Shown here: one piece after another, positions 32,724 through 43,775 of the stretch
Numbering within the stretch: position 1 is the stretch's first letter
Layout: each line of letters opens with the position of its first letter
Assembly (NCBI GenBank): GCA_029448655.1
Contig: JACCLO010000057.1
Location: forward strand, 1-64,000
Source: Wolfiporia cocos
Lineage: Eukaryota; Basidiomycota; Agaricomycetes; Polyporales; Phaeolaceae
Length of the DNA stretch: 64,000 nt
Reading direction: 5' to 3'
The notes under the pieces: generated by a model
The model's input: only the letters and a program-made list of their open reading frames with translations
What the model was told of the DNA's origin: nothing
Database searches by the model: none
Position numbers and translations under genes: made by a program

Positions 32724-35390
32724 TCAGACATGGGTTTCTCGTGGCCACCACGAATCAAGCAGTTCGCGGTCATCCTCAGCTTCAATTGGACCACAGGGCC
32801 GACCAGGCCAACCGATGGACTCGTTGCGCATCGCAGGGTAGAATACCTGACTGGCTTTGCCCGCCCAATCAAAGTCGACAACCTTGATCTCCGCTTTTTC
32901 TTCGTCAACGATCCGCGCCATGATATTGCTCGACCTAAGGTCGCCGTGTACGAAGCCCTTTTTCTTGAGCAATTTCAGAACATTCTCCAATGATTCCCGT
33001 ATAGCCTTACGGCACAGAGGGGTTAAATCACGTAAGAGGTCGTGTAAGCGCTTCCAATCCCCATCCAAGTGGTCCATGATGTAGGCAACAGGAGCACCTT
33101 CCAAGCAGACACACCCATGGAGGGTAGGCACGAGGCCTTCCTTCGCCAGAAGTCGATGTATGTCTTCGCCATAGGAACCGCTGACAAGCTTGACAACCAC
33201 AGGTGTCTGCTCCGGCAACTTCTCCCGTGCAGAGGTCGTCGACAACGTTGCTGTGAACAGCACTCGGTTGTTGAGATCGACGACAAGAGGCTTCTTGAAT
33301 GTGAGGGTCCCAGTGCTTGGTTTGTCGGCAGCGGTGTCGGCAGCGGTGTCGGCATACAGCGTGCAGGATGAGTAGATTTGAGGGGTGCCACAAGGGAATG
33401 AGGGTGGTTCAGCGGTTGATGAAGCCAGCCTGTAGGACGACATTAACCTGATCCCACAGTGGCATTATTGTGTTGGGCAACGTACTCCTTCAGCTCCTCT
33501 ACTCCTTTAGCGAGCGCATACAGCAACCGTGCGAGCTGATTCTGTCGCTCTTTGGTGACGTCTGGTAGCATACAATACATTGCACTTAGTGGTTCCACTA
33601 TGTAATCCTCTCCATCATAAAAACCGCCCTGCATGGACAGATGGGGTCCTGTGTGATAATCATAAGGGCGCCCAAGAACATGTATGTTTGGTTCAAAGTA
33701 CATACCCAACAAGCATGGGAGAAACATTGGTGCACCCGCCTTCATGCACATCGAAGAGTTTTGACCACAATCGAGTAGTCGTGCGCCACTTGCATGTAGA
33801 CGTCATAGCCAGTTTCTGTCACAGATTTGGGACATGCCACTATTTTTCCCGTATTTTTACCTATTTATCTGGTATTTCTACAACCTTGTAGACATTTACG
33901 CTGCTAAGCGCCCGTCTACACGTACACGCAACCAAACAACACGTACACAACGCGGTATACGTCCACTTGTCATAACAACACGTACATAACACGCTTGTAC
34001 GCGTCAATGACTCAGCGGACTAACCTCCGGTGTCACGCGCCTTACTCATATCCCGATACCGGGCTATGTCAGTACAATTGGATAAGCGGCCCGCTCGTTA
34101 TCACATGCCAATGACCTTACGATTACTCATATCCCGATCCCGGAATATAATAATCACATGCATGGCTTACTAACGTAGCTACAGCCACTTCCACAACATG
34201 GACCTACGGTCCAAACAAACGATCTTACTGGTGCGGCCATTACCGGCGCACATGGTCTATGGTAGTTTACGACTAAACCATATTAGTTATGTCTGCGCAC
34301 AGACCACCTTCATGTTTGGCTCCCTTACCGGTAACCAAACAAAACATGTATATAAGTAGGGCTATCACTGCGGATAAGCCTTAGATTTGTTCTCTGCATT
34401 CGCACAGTTACATACCATCTCTGCTTGCGCCCACTAGCCTCCTCACCAACCTTCTGCAACATCTTCAAGTCGTCTATAAGGTTATAGTGTGAGTCCCACA
34501 GTCTAGTCTGTGTCAGTTTCGCCCGCCTCACGCTTGTCCTCACGCAGGCAAACTGGGAAGATCTCCTCCTCGTCCATGAACAACGTTGCATCCGGTTTGC
34601 ATACGGCACGGTCGAGTTTGGGAAAAAATTTGTGGTTGAGCCTAAAGTTAGGGAGCAGTCCTTGAACACATTCGTTAAATTTCGCTGTGCGTGCGTTCTC
34701 ATCGTCGAACGGGTTTCCCATCTCGTTGCACAATAAGGCGGCAGCACGGATGGAGGCAACCGCGATAGGGTCATCGGTGGCTGAAGAAAGGTCTGTGCCA
34801 AGTCGAATTCGGAAAAGACGAAAGACATCGTGGAGCGTGCATATCGGCACACCGCTCTTTTCAACGGGACGCATACATAAGATGGCTGCGCGGGTTCTTT
34901 GTACGTCTGCCCACACGTCCGTCTTGGCAAATTCTGATGGTGCAGGGAGGGAGTTGAGCAGTACCCTGAAATAAAAGGCAAGGTTCGCATATTGTGTATT
35001 CAAATCATTCAGTTGTAACTCTTTTGAGTGCATGTCAGCTTGGGACTAGGGACGTCAGGAATAGATAGCAAGCCTACTTGCCATATCTGGGTAATCATCT
35101 GGGATGTTGATATGTACTTCCAAGTACTGCATTTCACCCAACTCCTTCTCTCCAGGAGCAGAAGCTGCACTGACCACAAGTCCCATAATACTCATAGCGA
35201 GCTTAGCACCAACTGTACCAAGACCCTCCTCCTGCAGAAGCGGCAATATCTCTTTTTTTACATGTTCAATCAAGCGGTTGACCTTTTTGGCTGCCTCCTC
35301 GACTAAGCTCTTTAGAGTTTTGTATTGAGGACGCGGCTTCTTGCGTGGTGATGATGGGGTGTCACTGGGACGTTTCAAACCCGATGACAT
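32724..35390 (-). pseudogene. Fungal-type kinase-like gene, split by a solo LTR
   Basis: Minus strand, at least three introns or breaks. Exon 1 (35390-35078) starts MSSGLKRPSDTPSSPRKKPR, nuclear-signal-like, then a helical region. A 39-nt intron (35077-35039) joins in frame to exon 2, which runs to 34516, where a solo LTR interrupts it. Beyond the LTR the frame continues (removing LTR and one GTTTC restores GETGYDVYMQ), but a one-base frame slip follows before CMKAGAPMFLPCLLG. A 56-nt intron with GTACGT donor (33485-33430) leads to the last exon with the kinase-like core: VVVKLVSGSYGEDIHRLLA, catalytic-loop HGDLRSSNIM and DFDWAG in place of DFG. Resembles the FunK1/effector-associated kinases of Agaricomycetes. 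Not functional here. Confidence 0.75.
33817..34515 (+). mobile_element. Solo LTR (699 bp) inside the kinase-like gene
   Basis: Starts TGTCACAGATTTGGGACAT and ends TCTGTGTCA, flanked by perfect duplications GTTTC (33812-33816 and 34516-34520). It has ACATGTATATAAGTAGG near the 3' end and GTGAGTCCCACAG just before the terminus, both shared with the array LTRs. It is thus a related, shorter LTR family. The minus LTR piece at 17142-17474 belongs to the same family. Confidence 0.88.
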
Positions 35391-36641
35391 GACACCGTGC
35401 TTGGGCTTGGGAGGGGGAGGGCTGTGGTGGTGGCAGTCAATAGGAGAGATGCGAGTCTACCTATCAGTAAGCAAGAGTCACCACGCTGCACTGGACGGCA
35501 ACCAGTGCTCCGGTGACCATATATGCATGGTGTCCAGGGTCCCATGCTGACAAACCAGTGTGCCGACTCGCGGCATCGGTGGCGCTGGGCGTTTACGATC
35601 CATATTAATCCCTTCCAATTCACGGCAAGCTAGTACGCGATCACGAAGTCGACTCTCACTCGCACTCAGAGTGAGAAGTCCGTTCATCTCGCGATCCCCG
35701 TCACCCAAATGCATCTGCACTAGCGAGGCACTTGTTCGCAAGGCACAGTGAGACACCACGCCCGTTCATCTCGCAATGATCGTCTAGGCTCGTGAACCCT
35801 TCGTGAATGGTGCACCTAGCAAGTCCCCTTCACGCTTTCATGTGTGCTGCGCACAGGCACCATTCTGATGCAGTTCCAGCCCACATAATGGCGGAGGTCG
35901 ATAGCAAATCGGCTCACCAATGCGTGCTTTGATGCGTGCACAGCTGTGCTCATAGCCGATTTTATTGAGAAGTAAACCTAATCTTTCCGTGCCAAGAGAC
36001 CCGCCGCAATGCCGTGAAACAATGTCTCAGGCTGTCGCCGTCATTGGATATAAACTTATGTTACGGGTGTCAGAGAGCGTGTTCGGCAATGATGGAAGAA
36101 GTAACCATTCAACGAGAGTGTGGAAAATGGAAGATAGTGTGGCGCGCGGGATGGGAAGAGAAGGGTGCCACACCGGCGAGGAGTGGCCGCGCCCCAACAG
36201 TGGTCGAGATGAGCCCGATGGATGCATAACACAAGGTGCTCTGTATCGAGACGGTATGAACAAAGGAAGCTGGGTAGCGAGGTGTCACGGCGAATACTTT
36301 AGCTTCCTCATGCTGCGTTGGAATGCTAGGTGGTTTTGCACGGGGTTATTGGCATACCATTGTTAGAACAACAAGTTATTTGAGTATCGAATGCCGGATG
36401 ACGGTAGTTAGGTGAGAGTTACATGCATTGCACATATCACCTTCCGCTTGCAATGGTCATGTAAACTAACACTATCCCTTCTGAGGCGTGCGTGGACCGA
36501 TCGCTTGTATACAGCTGTGTCTTGTTTCCTGTTTCATGCTACAGCTGCATGTGATGATCAACATGCAATGATTTGTACTAGAGCGTTTGTGATATCGAGC
36601 GAACTCACCGCGTTCTCTACTATAACATGGTTGTATTCCTT
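35391..36641. other. Intergenic, nothing recognised
   Basis: No frame here has convincing protein character or a known domain. It probably holds the promoter of the kinase-like gene (minus) and the 3' flank of the gene ending at 36642. Confidence 0.4.
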
Positions 36642-39600
36642 TCACTGTCTCAGGCTCGCGGGAATTTCCACTAGGACCACCGGCATCCTTCCAACGAGTG
36701 TTGTACGATCGATGCTCTTTATCGTCTCTTCTATTTTGCAGCATATCCCTTCATTTGCGCGAAGCAACTCTTCCAAACTGTCAATGACAGCACGCCCAGA
36801 GGACGCATATTCGGCCTCGAGGTCGATAAGGCGGTTGAAGTGGGCGACACTGCAGTGGCCGTTCACAGGGATCAGCAGGTCCGCAAGAATGCGAAGTATG
36901 TATGGGCAGTCAGCACACACCTATCCGCACGCATGTGCATAGGATCCTGCGCTGCCTCCCGGAGGATTGCACTCCGATCAATGTGCACTTCTTCACGTAC
37001 GCTGTCAAAGCGATCCGTGATCTTGCCGAAAATAGCCTGCGAGGGTCGAGCACATACTCAGCATACCGCAATATCCTTAGCAGCTTCTACGGCACCTGAT
37101 GCAACTCCCGCAGAACATCTTCGATGTCTTGGACATTTGCAGTGGCTTCCTTGCACCGCGAGCGGTTCCCAGCACCCGTTATATTTGTTTTCCGGAATGA
37201 GCCACGTTCACGTCGCCCTATGAAAGGCTCGTGTTCAATATCCTGCAGCAGCAGTCCCAGTGACACTAACAACAAAAGTCAGAAGTGCGCCGTTGTATCT
37301 ATGGATAAGTTTACCAGTAGCCCTCTCTCGCTTGTATGGGCTCAGCGATGTGGGCTGACTCCGAGAACCAATCTCAAAGTTCAACTCCGGCAACGGTTCG
37401 CATTCTTCCACGACTGGCGCGAAGGTAACGGAATGTCTAGGATGGGTCTTTCTCGTGGAGACAGAGTCTCCTGCACAATCATCGACCTCAACAACCTTGC
37501 CAATTGGGGTAGATGTTACCTCCGTCAACTCAAAATCAGTTTGCTCAAGCTTTTCCGGAGAGGGAATGACGAGAGGAGCAGGAGAATGTATACGATCGGA
37601 TCTTGGTGTGGTATTCGTTCCGAGCATGGAATCTGCTATGGTCGCATGTATCGCCTTGTTGGCAACTTCGGAGATGTCTGACATAGAATCTTCAGCGGTG
37701 GCTGGCTCCTCAGGCAGAGGCCCTGTATGAACATTACCAGATCCCGTCAAGAGGCTTTCAGATGCGGATGATGACATAGACTTCTTGGACAGAGATGTGC
37801 ATCCCAAAGTATTCAGTGTAGGCTGTATGGTTTCTTCATGGTGAACACCAGGAACTCCGCTCGTACTGTTGTCTACAGTCGCAGATCTGTGAGGGGCTTC
37901 AGAAGTGAGGTTGGCCCATGGCGCAATCTTTCTCTTTTTGCTTGTGGACTGTTTTAGTATTAGCGTATGGCGTAGAAAGTGTCACGGTACACGCGCCTTA
38001 GCAATGTTGGTAGAACCTGACAATGGGTGAGCTTTCTCTTGCAAGGCAGGGTTCGACATTTCGACCCTCTGTAGTCCACGACCATGATATGGCTTTCTCA
38101 TCAATCACGAGAACGCAAGAGAACAAACATACCCTTTTGTCCGTTGTCGAAGCACTGGCTGCGAGAGCAGGGACCACATGCTTTGCGTGTGTCTTGATTT
38201 TTACTTCCGATTGATTTTCCTTAGTCTCTTCGACAGGTTCGTCCTCGACGAACGTGTCAGATAGCTCATGCCTGTCACATAACGGATCGTCGTCCGAGGC
38301 TCCCTGGTAGATGATAGGGCCCGGCGGAGACGGTTTTGTCTTCCAGAGCTTTGCTTTATGAGGTCTACCTTTGGTCGTGCTCGACTGAGGGGCTTTGCTT
38401 TCCAGGGCAGGCTTATTGTCGGCCTTCTTGCGACGAGCAAACAAAGCTGTGAGAGGAGACAACGTGTTCCGAGTAGACGAAAATGGATCGGATTCGGGTA
38501 GAGCACCATAGTCAATCATGTGGGAGCATGAGGTAGGAGAACATATTTTCTCCTTTTCGCCGTGATATCTGTTGGTTGCCCTAGTCGCCGCTGTAGAACG
38601 AGGCTGAAGCACCTGAGATTCCGTGCGCTCTGGAGGATCTGGTGTGCAAAGAGCGCTACGACCTGTCGGGGAAGTCTTGGATCGTTTATTGGCAACAGCG
38701 TCCTCTGCCAGCTTATCTGAGTTAGGACCGTCTTCGCTGCACTCAGTAGAATCTCGCTTTCTCTTGTAGGCCTTGGCGGCAACAGAGTTATTGGTCGACT
38801 TGCGGGTTTTCCCGGCAAGTCGGGATTCGGACGATTTGGCTGACCTAGTGGAGATTACTCTAGGGCCTTCCGACCGTTGCCTACGTTGAGGCGGGGCCAG
38901 CAGAACCGAGTCGACGTCAGATGGATCACATAGTTCCTCATCGCTTGCGCCAAAGGCTTCTCTTCGGACATTTTTCGAACGCATATGGGGCGTAGATTTC
39001 ATAGACTGACGTTCGTCGATAGCAGAAGATCTCGAACTAGTCGCGTTATCAAGGTCTGATCCGCAGCTGAGTTCGTCACTGCTTTGGTTGGTATTGTAGA
39101 CTAGCGGAAAGTTGACAGTGTTGATGAGCGCGGATGCTATGGATTGTGTGATACTCACATTGTTGGACTTTCTCAATCCTCTAGTGAGTGGAGATCAGTC
39201 ATGGAAGAATGCGATCAATTTAGCGCACCTCGGATTGGCTTAGTTGTTTCATCGGCTTGCCCTGGGTGTCAAAATCTAAAACCAGTGGCGACGTCGCTAG
39301 TGATAGCTTCGGTGGGAGTATCTCTCTATACTTCTGTCCCTGCATTACGATACCGTGTCAGCACTCGCAAACCAGATAGAAAGTATAAGCTACGCTTTCT
39401 TACTTGACCTCTGTCGCGCAACGCATTTGCGAATCTGTCCAGATCGCCGCTCGTAAGAGTAAACGTTACAACTGGGCCGCTTTCGTCTATGCCAGAGGTT
39501 ATCGGTTCTCCTCCGAGAATAGGAGGACTGCACATGACAATTTGCACCTGCGCGCCGACCCTCTCCTCGCCAGAACGCTCGCGCAGGATATCTATTTTGT

Positions 39601-41026
39601 GTATGGAAGTGTATGAGATTGTCAGGGATTCATATTGGTTATCCTGTATCGATGTATGAACATATAATCAGCTCGCCGTATGACGGACATCGAATAAGGT
39701 CAAAAGGCACACTTCTATGAGCATGTTCACGAGTATTGCCTTGGGATCGACATATAGCCTATCGCATCGTTGTGTTTGCCCACAGGCACAGACTTCTTCT
39801 ATCGCAAAAGGCTGCGGGCTATATGGCGCCGGTCAGCGTGATAATACGGCAGCTTAAGTTACTCACAAAGTCCGGTCGCCAGCAGCCAGTGCTTCGGCAA
39901 TCTTCCGTGAGGTCACGTCCCAGTCCTCCGAGGGCACGTTCTCAAGCAGCCCCGTGACCTTTTTGTCCGATGCTGGTGGTTTCCGGGGGAGACGACTTGC
40001 TGAACACAGACTGGATGAATGCAGTACGGTTTGCGCGACCGGAGGCAGCCCCCTTCGTTGAAGGCAATAGACGCGCAAATAGCGTCAACAAGCTCTCCAG
40101 AGGAAGGAAATCTGGATCATGGTATCGGAATCTGACATGACGCTGCTTCGAGAGAGCTTACCTTTGGTGCGCCAGATGGTGGCTCCGAGGCGACGACTAC
40201 GCACAAGAAATGGTATGCGGCATAGTAAGGTAAAATGGAATCAGGCTCACCCTCCAAGGATTTGGTCGTCACGAAGCGTGTGTTGATTGGCGTGATGCAT
40301 CGCAGCAGAATCGGCGAGAAGAGTATATGCCTGGTAATGTCGAAATGAGTGTAAGTTTGGCGCATAAATAAAGGTGTAAGAGACCGTACAGTGCATCGTA
40401 AACCAGTACTTATCATCGGAGCAGTTGGTGAGAAACATATGTCGCATAGATTGGGAAAAAGCGTGGCTGCTATGACGTCCTTTGCTTTGCTACTTTTGCC
40501 TTTGTCTAGCGCACCCATGAGCCCATCTGAAGAAGGGAATGGGGATGGAGATTACCGTTTTCACTTTCATCGAGAAAATCCTGGACATAGTCAGCTTCCC
40601 GGACAAAGCGTAAACATCGAACTAAAGCATACGAGAACACCGGACAAGAGAGAGTTGAGCACTCCTTCCCATAACCCCTGTTGCTCATTCTGCTGCTTTC
40701 TAAGAGTTGGGAGAACCTTCTCGTGATAGACCTTGTAGAAAATCGCGGCAGCGGCTTCAAGGGCAGGCTGCGGAAAAGCAGAGTATATGGGAAGAAGGGG
40801 CCTGCGCAGACACTGAGATAACACTTTGGATGCTTGCTCGGATATCGTGGATAAATTCTATATGATGATGAACAGACATCCACTGAGCCCCAAATAGCTG
40901 CCTTACGAGTAAGACGAGGTGGGAGGACACCTTCTCGAGGGCCTCTGCTAGACTTTTGCTATTCTTGGCGCGAGATTTTGAGATAGTCTGCTGCAGCAAT
41001 TTGAAAGGAGAATCGGAGGCAGACAT
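36642..41026 (-). CDS. Large spliced gene; candidate meiotic chromosome-axis protein (Red1/Rec10/SYCP2-like architecture)
   Basis: Minus-strand exons join in frame from ATG 41026: helical N-terminal segments (LVRQLFGAQW; ALEAAAAIFYKVYHEKV) with introns of about 52-57 nt, then more helices (DFLPLESLLTLFARLLPS). A beta-rich region near 39.9-39.3 kb follows (PQPFAIEEVCACG; LTISYTSIHKIDILRE; PVVTFTLTSGDLDRFANAL), PH-domain-like. Then comes a Ser-rich, charged, disordered part of about 390 residues (39176-37998) and more to 37235. Last is a helical C-terminus with heptad character (KITDRFDSVREEVHID; VIDSLEELLRANEGICCKIEETI), ending at 36642. Ordered N-terminus, PH-like domain, long disorder and C-terminal coiled coil is the architecture of Red1/Rec10/SYCP2. 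Sequence similarity is not provable by eye. Some predicted introns are very short (29-39 nt), so small indels may exist. Confidence 0.5.
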
Positions 41027-41398
41027 TTCAAGTGGTGGGTGTACAAGGAGTAACTAGTATGGCTGTCAAGAACAAGGCGCGACGCGGAAACGCGTAGTGT
41101 CACATCCATCACAAATACGTGACGCGACGCAACGCACGCGCTACTAGACATCTCTGAATTAAGACGCCGATTCGAGCCGACGTTGTCCAGAATACAAGCT
41201 TGTGCTTCTGCGGACGCTTCAAACATAGCTGGTATATGTATGGTATATGATATTTCTCATTAGCAGAAAGTAGCCACCCTTGCCGCTCGTTTGTCTTCAG
41301 GGCGAGGTATGCGATAATGGTACAAGACAAGAAAGAAGCATAACCAAAGCTGGCGTAGAGTGACAAGAATGTCCGAACAATGCATACGAGAGCCAATC

Positions 41399-42710
41399 AC
41401 TCATACATCTTGTCTCCGTCGGTCTCAACGCCATAGAACTGCCACATCCGATGCGCCTCCAAGTCCGGCATCCCATCCATCTTCGCGCCCACTTCTCCGT
41501 CAACCTCATATAGCTGTTTAGTCTATAAATGAAGTCTTATGAGGCACCAAACAGCAACTAGGAAAGGAGGGAGGGGGGGTTGCTCACGAGACAGAGCGTA
41601 GTCTTGATCATCGGAGGGCCAGGCGTAAATTGCTCGAAGTCGTCGTTTGACGAGTCTGCTTGATCCCTAGCGAATAAGTGCGGATGTGGTACGTGCAAAT
41701 GTTCATCACCACCCTCCGTGGCAGAATCTACTAGCATGTCGGGCGCAGCGGGATTACTTGGGACAGCGACCTGCATTGTTCGCTTGACACGTATGAGTCT
41801 TTCTTCGATCCATCGAGTATAACTGCATCTGAAATTGCCCGTGCGACAAGATCGGTAATAGATTTCTGACCAGTGCAAAGTAGCTTAAAATAGCATGAGT
41901 ACATGATGCTGATTCTCAAAAAAGTGAGGATGCGTACAATGAGCTCGGCGCTGATCTCGCGCCTGCCAAGTGTTCGAACAACACGCTCTTCTTTGCCGTC
42001 GGAGCCTGGAGTTGTCTTACCAGCCTTGATGCTCGAAGGGTCGAGCCGGTCTCCGAGAATCGTTGTTATTTTCAGCTCTGACAGCAACGAGACGAGTGTG
42101 CAAAAGAAATCAACACAGCTGGCCCGGCACACGTAGCGATCTGCACTGGTGTGAGTGCGTCCCTGTCCTCGGCGTGAGGGGTAGTCGGCGGATCGAAGAA
42201 CCCAGGGGGAAGTGGCTGCCCGTGAACGATCGTCGTGTTGGCAGTGGAGTCATACTCCGAGAACTGGTGAGGGCACCGTAGATCCTCTGCCCATAGCGAC
42301 CGTAAAGCTTCGTAGCCACCCGGCAGCGCGAACTCCCCGAGGTCGATCGGACCGGCGCGAAGCATTTGATCGAAGAGGAGGTACCTGCGAAGCTGGGGCG
42401 TCGTGAAATAGTGCCGCACCTGCTCGAAGTCTTCGAGGATGACGTCTCGATTGGCGAGGATAGTGAGCGCTTGAGCTTCGAGTGGGAGACCAATATTGCG
42501 ATCAGTGTCGAAACCTATGGCCGGGGTTCGGAGGAGGATTCGATCACCCACCCACCAGCTCGTCCCATTTTCCCACACTAGTCTCCGCCAGCGTCCACAC
42601 GTCCTCCTCCTCCCGGCCCTCCTCGTTCCTCCCAAGGAGCAAGCATCACGTGTCCTCTGACCCCGCCCACGGCGCGAGCGGCACCGTCCTCTTAGTATCA
42701 GCATGAACAT
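41399..42710 (-). CDS. Unidentified spliced gene, minus strand
   Basis: The longest exon runs from upstream of 42580 to about 42130 and encodes a soluble, conserved-looking stretch (LANRDVILEDFEQVRHYFTT; LRRYLLFDQMLRAGPIDLGE). Exons follow with VDFFCTLVSLLSELKITTIL, then RREISAELIVRILTFLRIS, then SITDLVARAISDAVILDG, then an acidic segment with DSSNDDFEQFTPGPPM. A final exon near 41516-41399 ends MWQFYGVETDGDKMYE and a stop. I do not recognise the family. The start is uncertain: protein-like sequence (VADAVHVRWTGLL) also appears upstream near 42900, so the gene may begin further right. Confidence 0.55.
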
Positions 42711-43775
42711 ACGCCGCAGGCACAGTCGGGACGCCGTGCACGGTCACAGCAGCAAGTGTGGCCGGCGCCCGGCGCCCGGAGTTACCATATCAATAAATCA
42801 GCACCGAGCCGCTATGAGAGGGCAGGGATTGGAAGGGAAGGGGATGAACATGCGCGCGGTCGCGACGTCAGTCACAAACGGCGTGTGGAGGAGGCCGGTC
42901 CACCGGACGTGCACCGCGTCTGCGACGGACGCCGGCGCGGGCGGCGCGTAGACGGCAACGTAAGGGTCGGTAGCGTCGCCAGCGTGCGGCCTGCCGCGGC
43001 CGAGTGAGTGAGGTGAGATCGGCGTGTGAAAGGGAGATGGCGCAGCTCACCGCTGTGCGTGTAGGCATGCCATTCCAGCCTACTGAAAGAGCGCAGATAC
43101 GTCCTCCTCCCAGTCTGCCTGCCCGTTTGCGTCGTGTGGCGCCCGGGCGCAGGGGAAGGACGTGGAGAGGTGTATCGCGGGCAGCGTCGTGACGGTCGGC
43201 GAGACTACGTGTGCGAGGGATGCTTCCAGGGGGTGAGTGCGAGTGCATATGAAGAGTTACTATATATGCGGGACCGATCGCGGCAAACGGGACGCAGGAC
43301 ACCTGACTGCAAGGCGTAGAGCACGCGCCGTGGGCCACGGAGCGTGTCCCAGCCCGATAGCGCCGCGTGCTGCTTCGTGTTCAGCGGGACCACGTCGAGA
43401 GGAGCGAGCACCGCAACGCTGTCACCGCGGCGGGATGAAGACAAGATGGACACAGACGCAGTAATTAAGGCATAGGGCGGACGGTGTGGGCGTGATAACA
43501 CATGTAACTAACTTTCACAATCCTGTACGTCCTCCCGTTGCTCGAGTCTCGTATTGTATTCGTTTCAGACCTGCCCTGTACGCACAATTGAGATCCCTTA
43601 TTAGGATGTCCCGAGATTCGGCACCGCTCGTCGATCGATCGCATGCGGGGACTCAAACCCGCCGTCATTTGTCGTCGCCCTCGGTCTCGCGCCTTTTCCT
43701 TTTCGCTGGATCGCTACGCTCGTCCCATATTTTCCTGGCTTTGCACGCCCTGCCTCATCCCACCCCGCTACGGCG
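42711..43775. other. GC-rich divergent intergenic region
   Basis: Lies between the minus gene ending at 41399 and MSH4 on the plus strand, so it should hold both promoters. A GC-rich minus frame (about 42868-43338) is open but low in recognisable content; part of it near 42900 may be the first exon of the minus gene. Confidence 0.35.

Noticed and set aside
42868..43338. 156-codon minus-strand frame
   Set aside because: Arg-rich translation of GC-rich DNA without domain; a different phase there looks more protein-like and may belong to the neighbouring gene.
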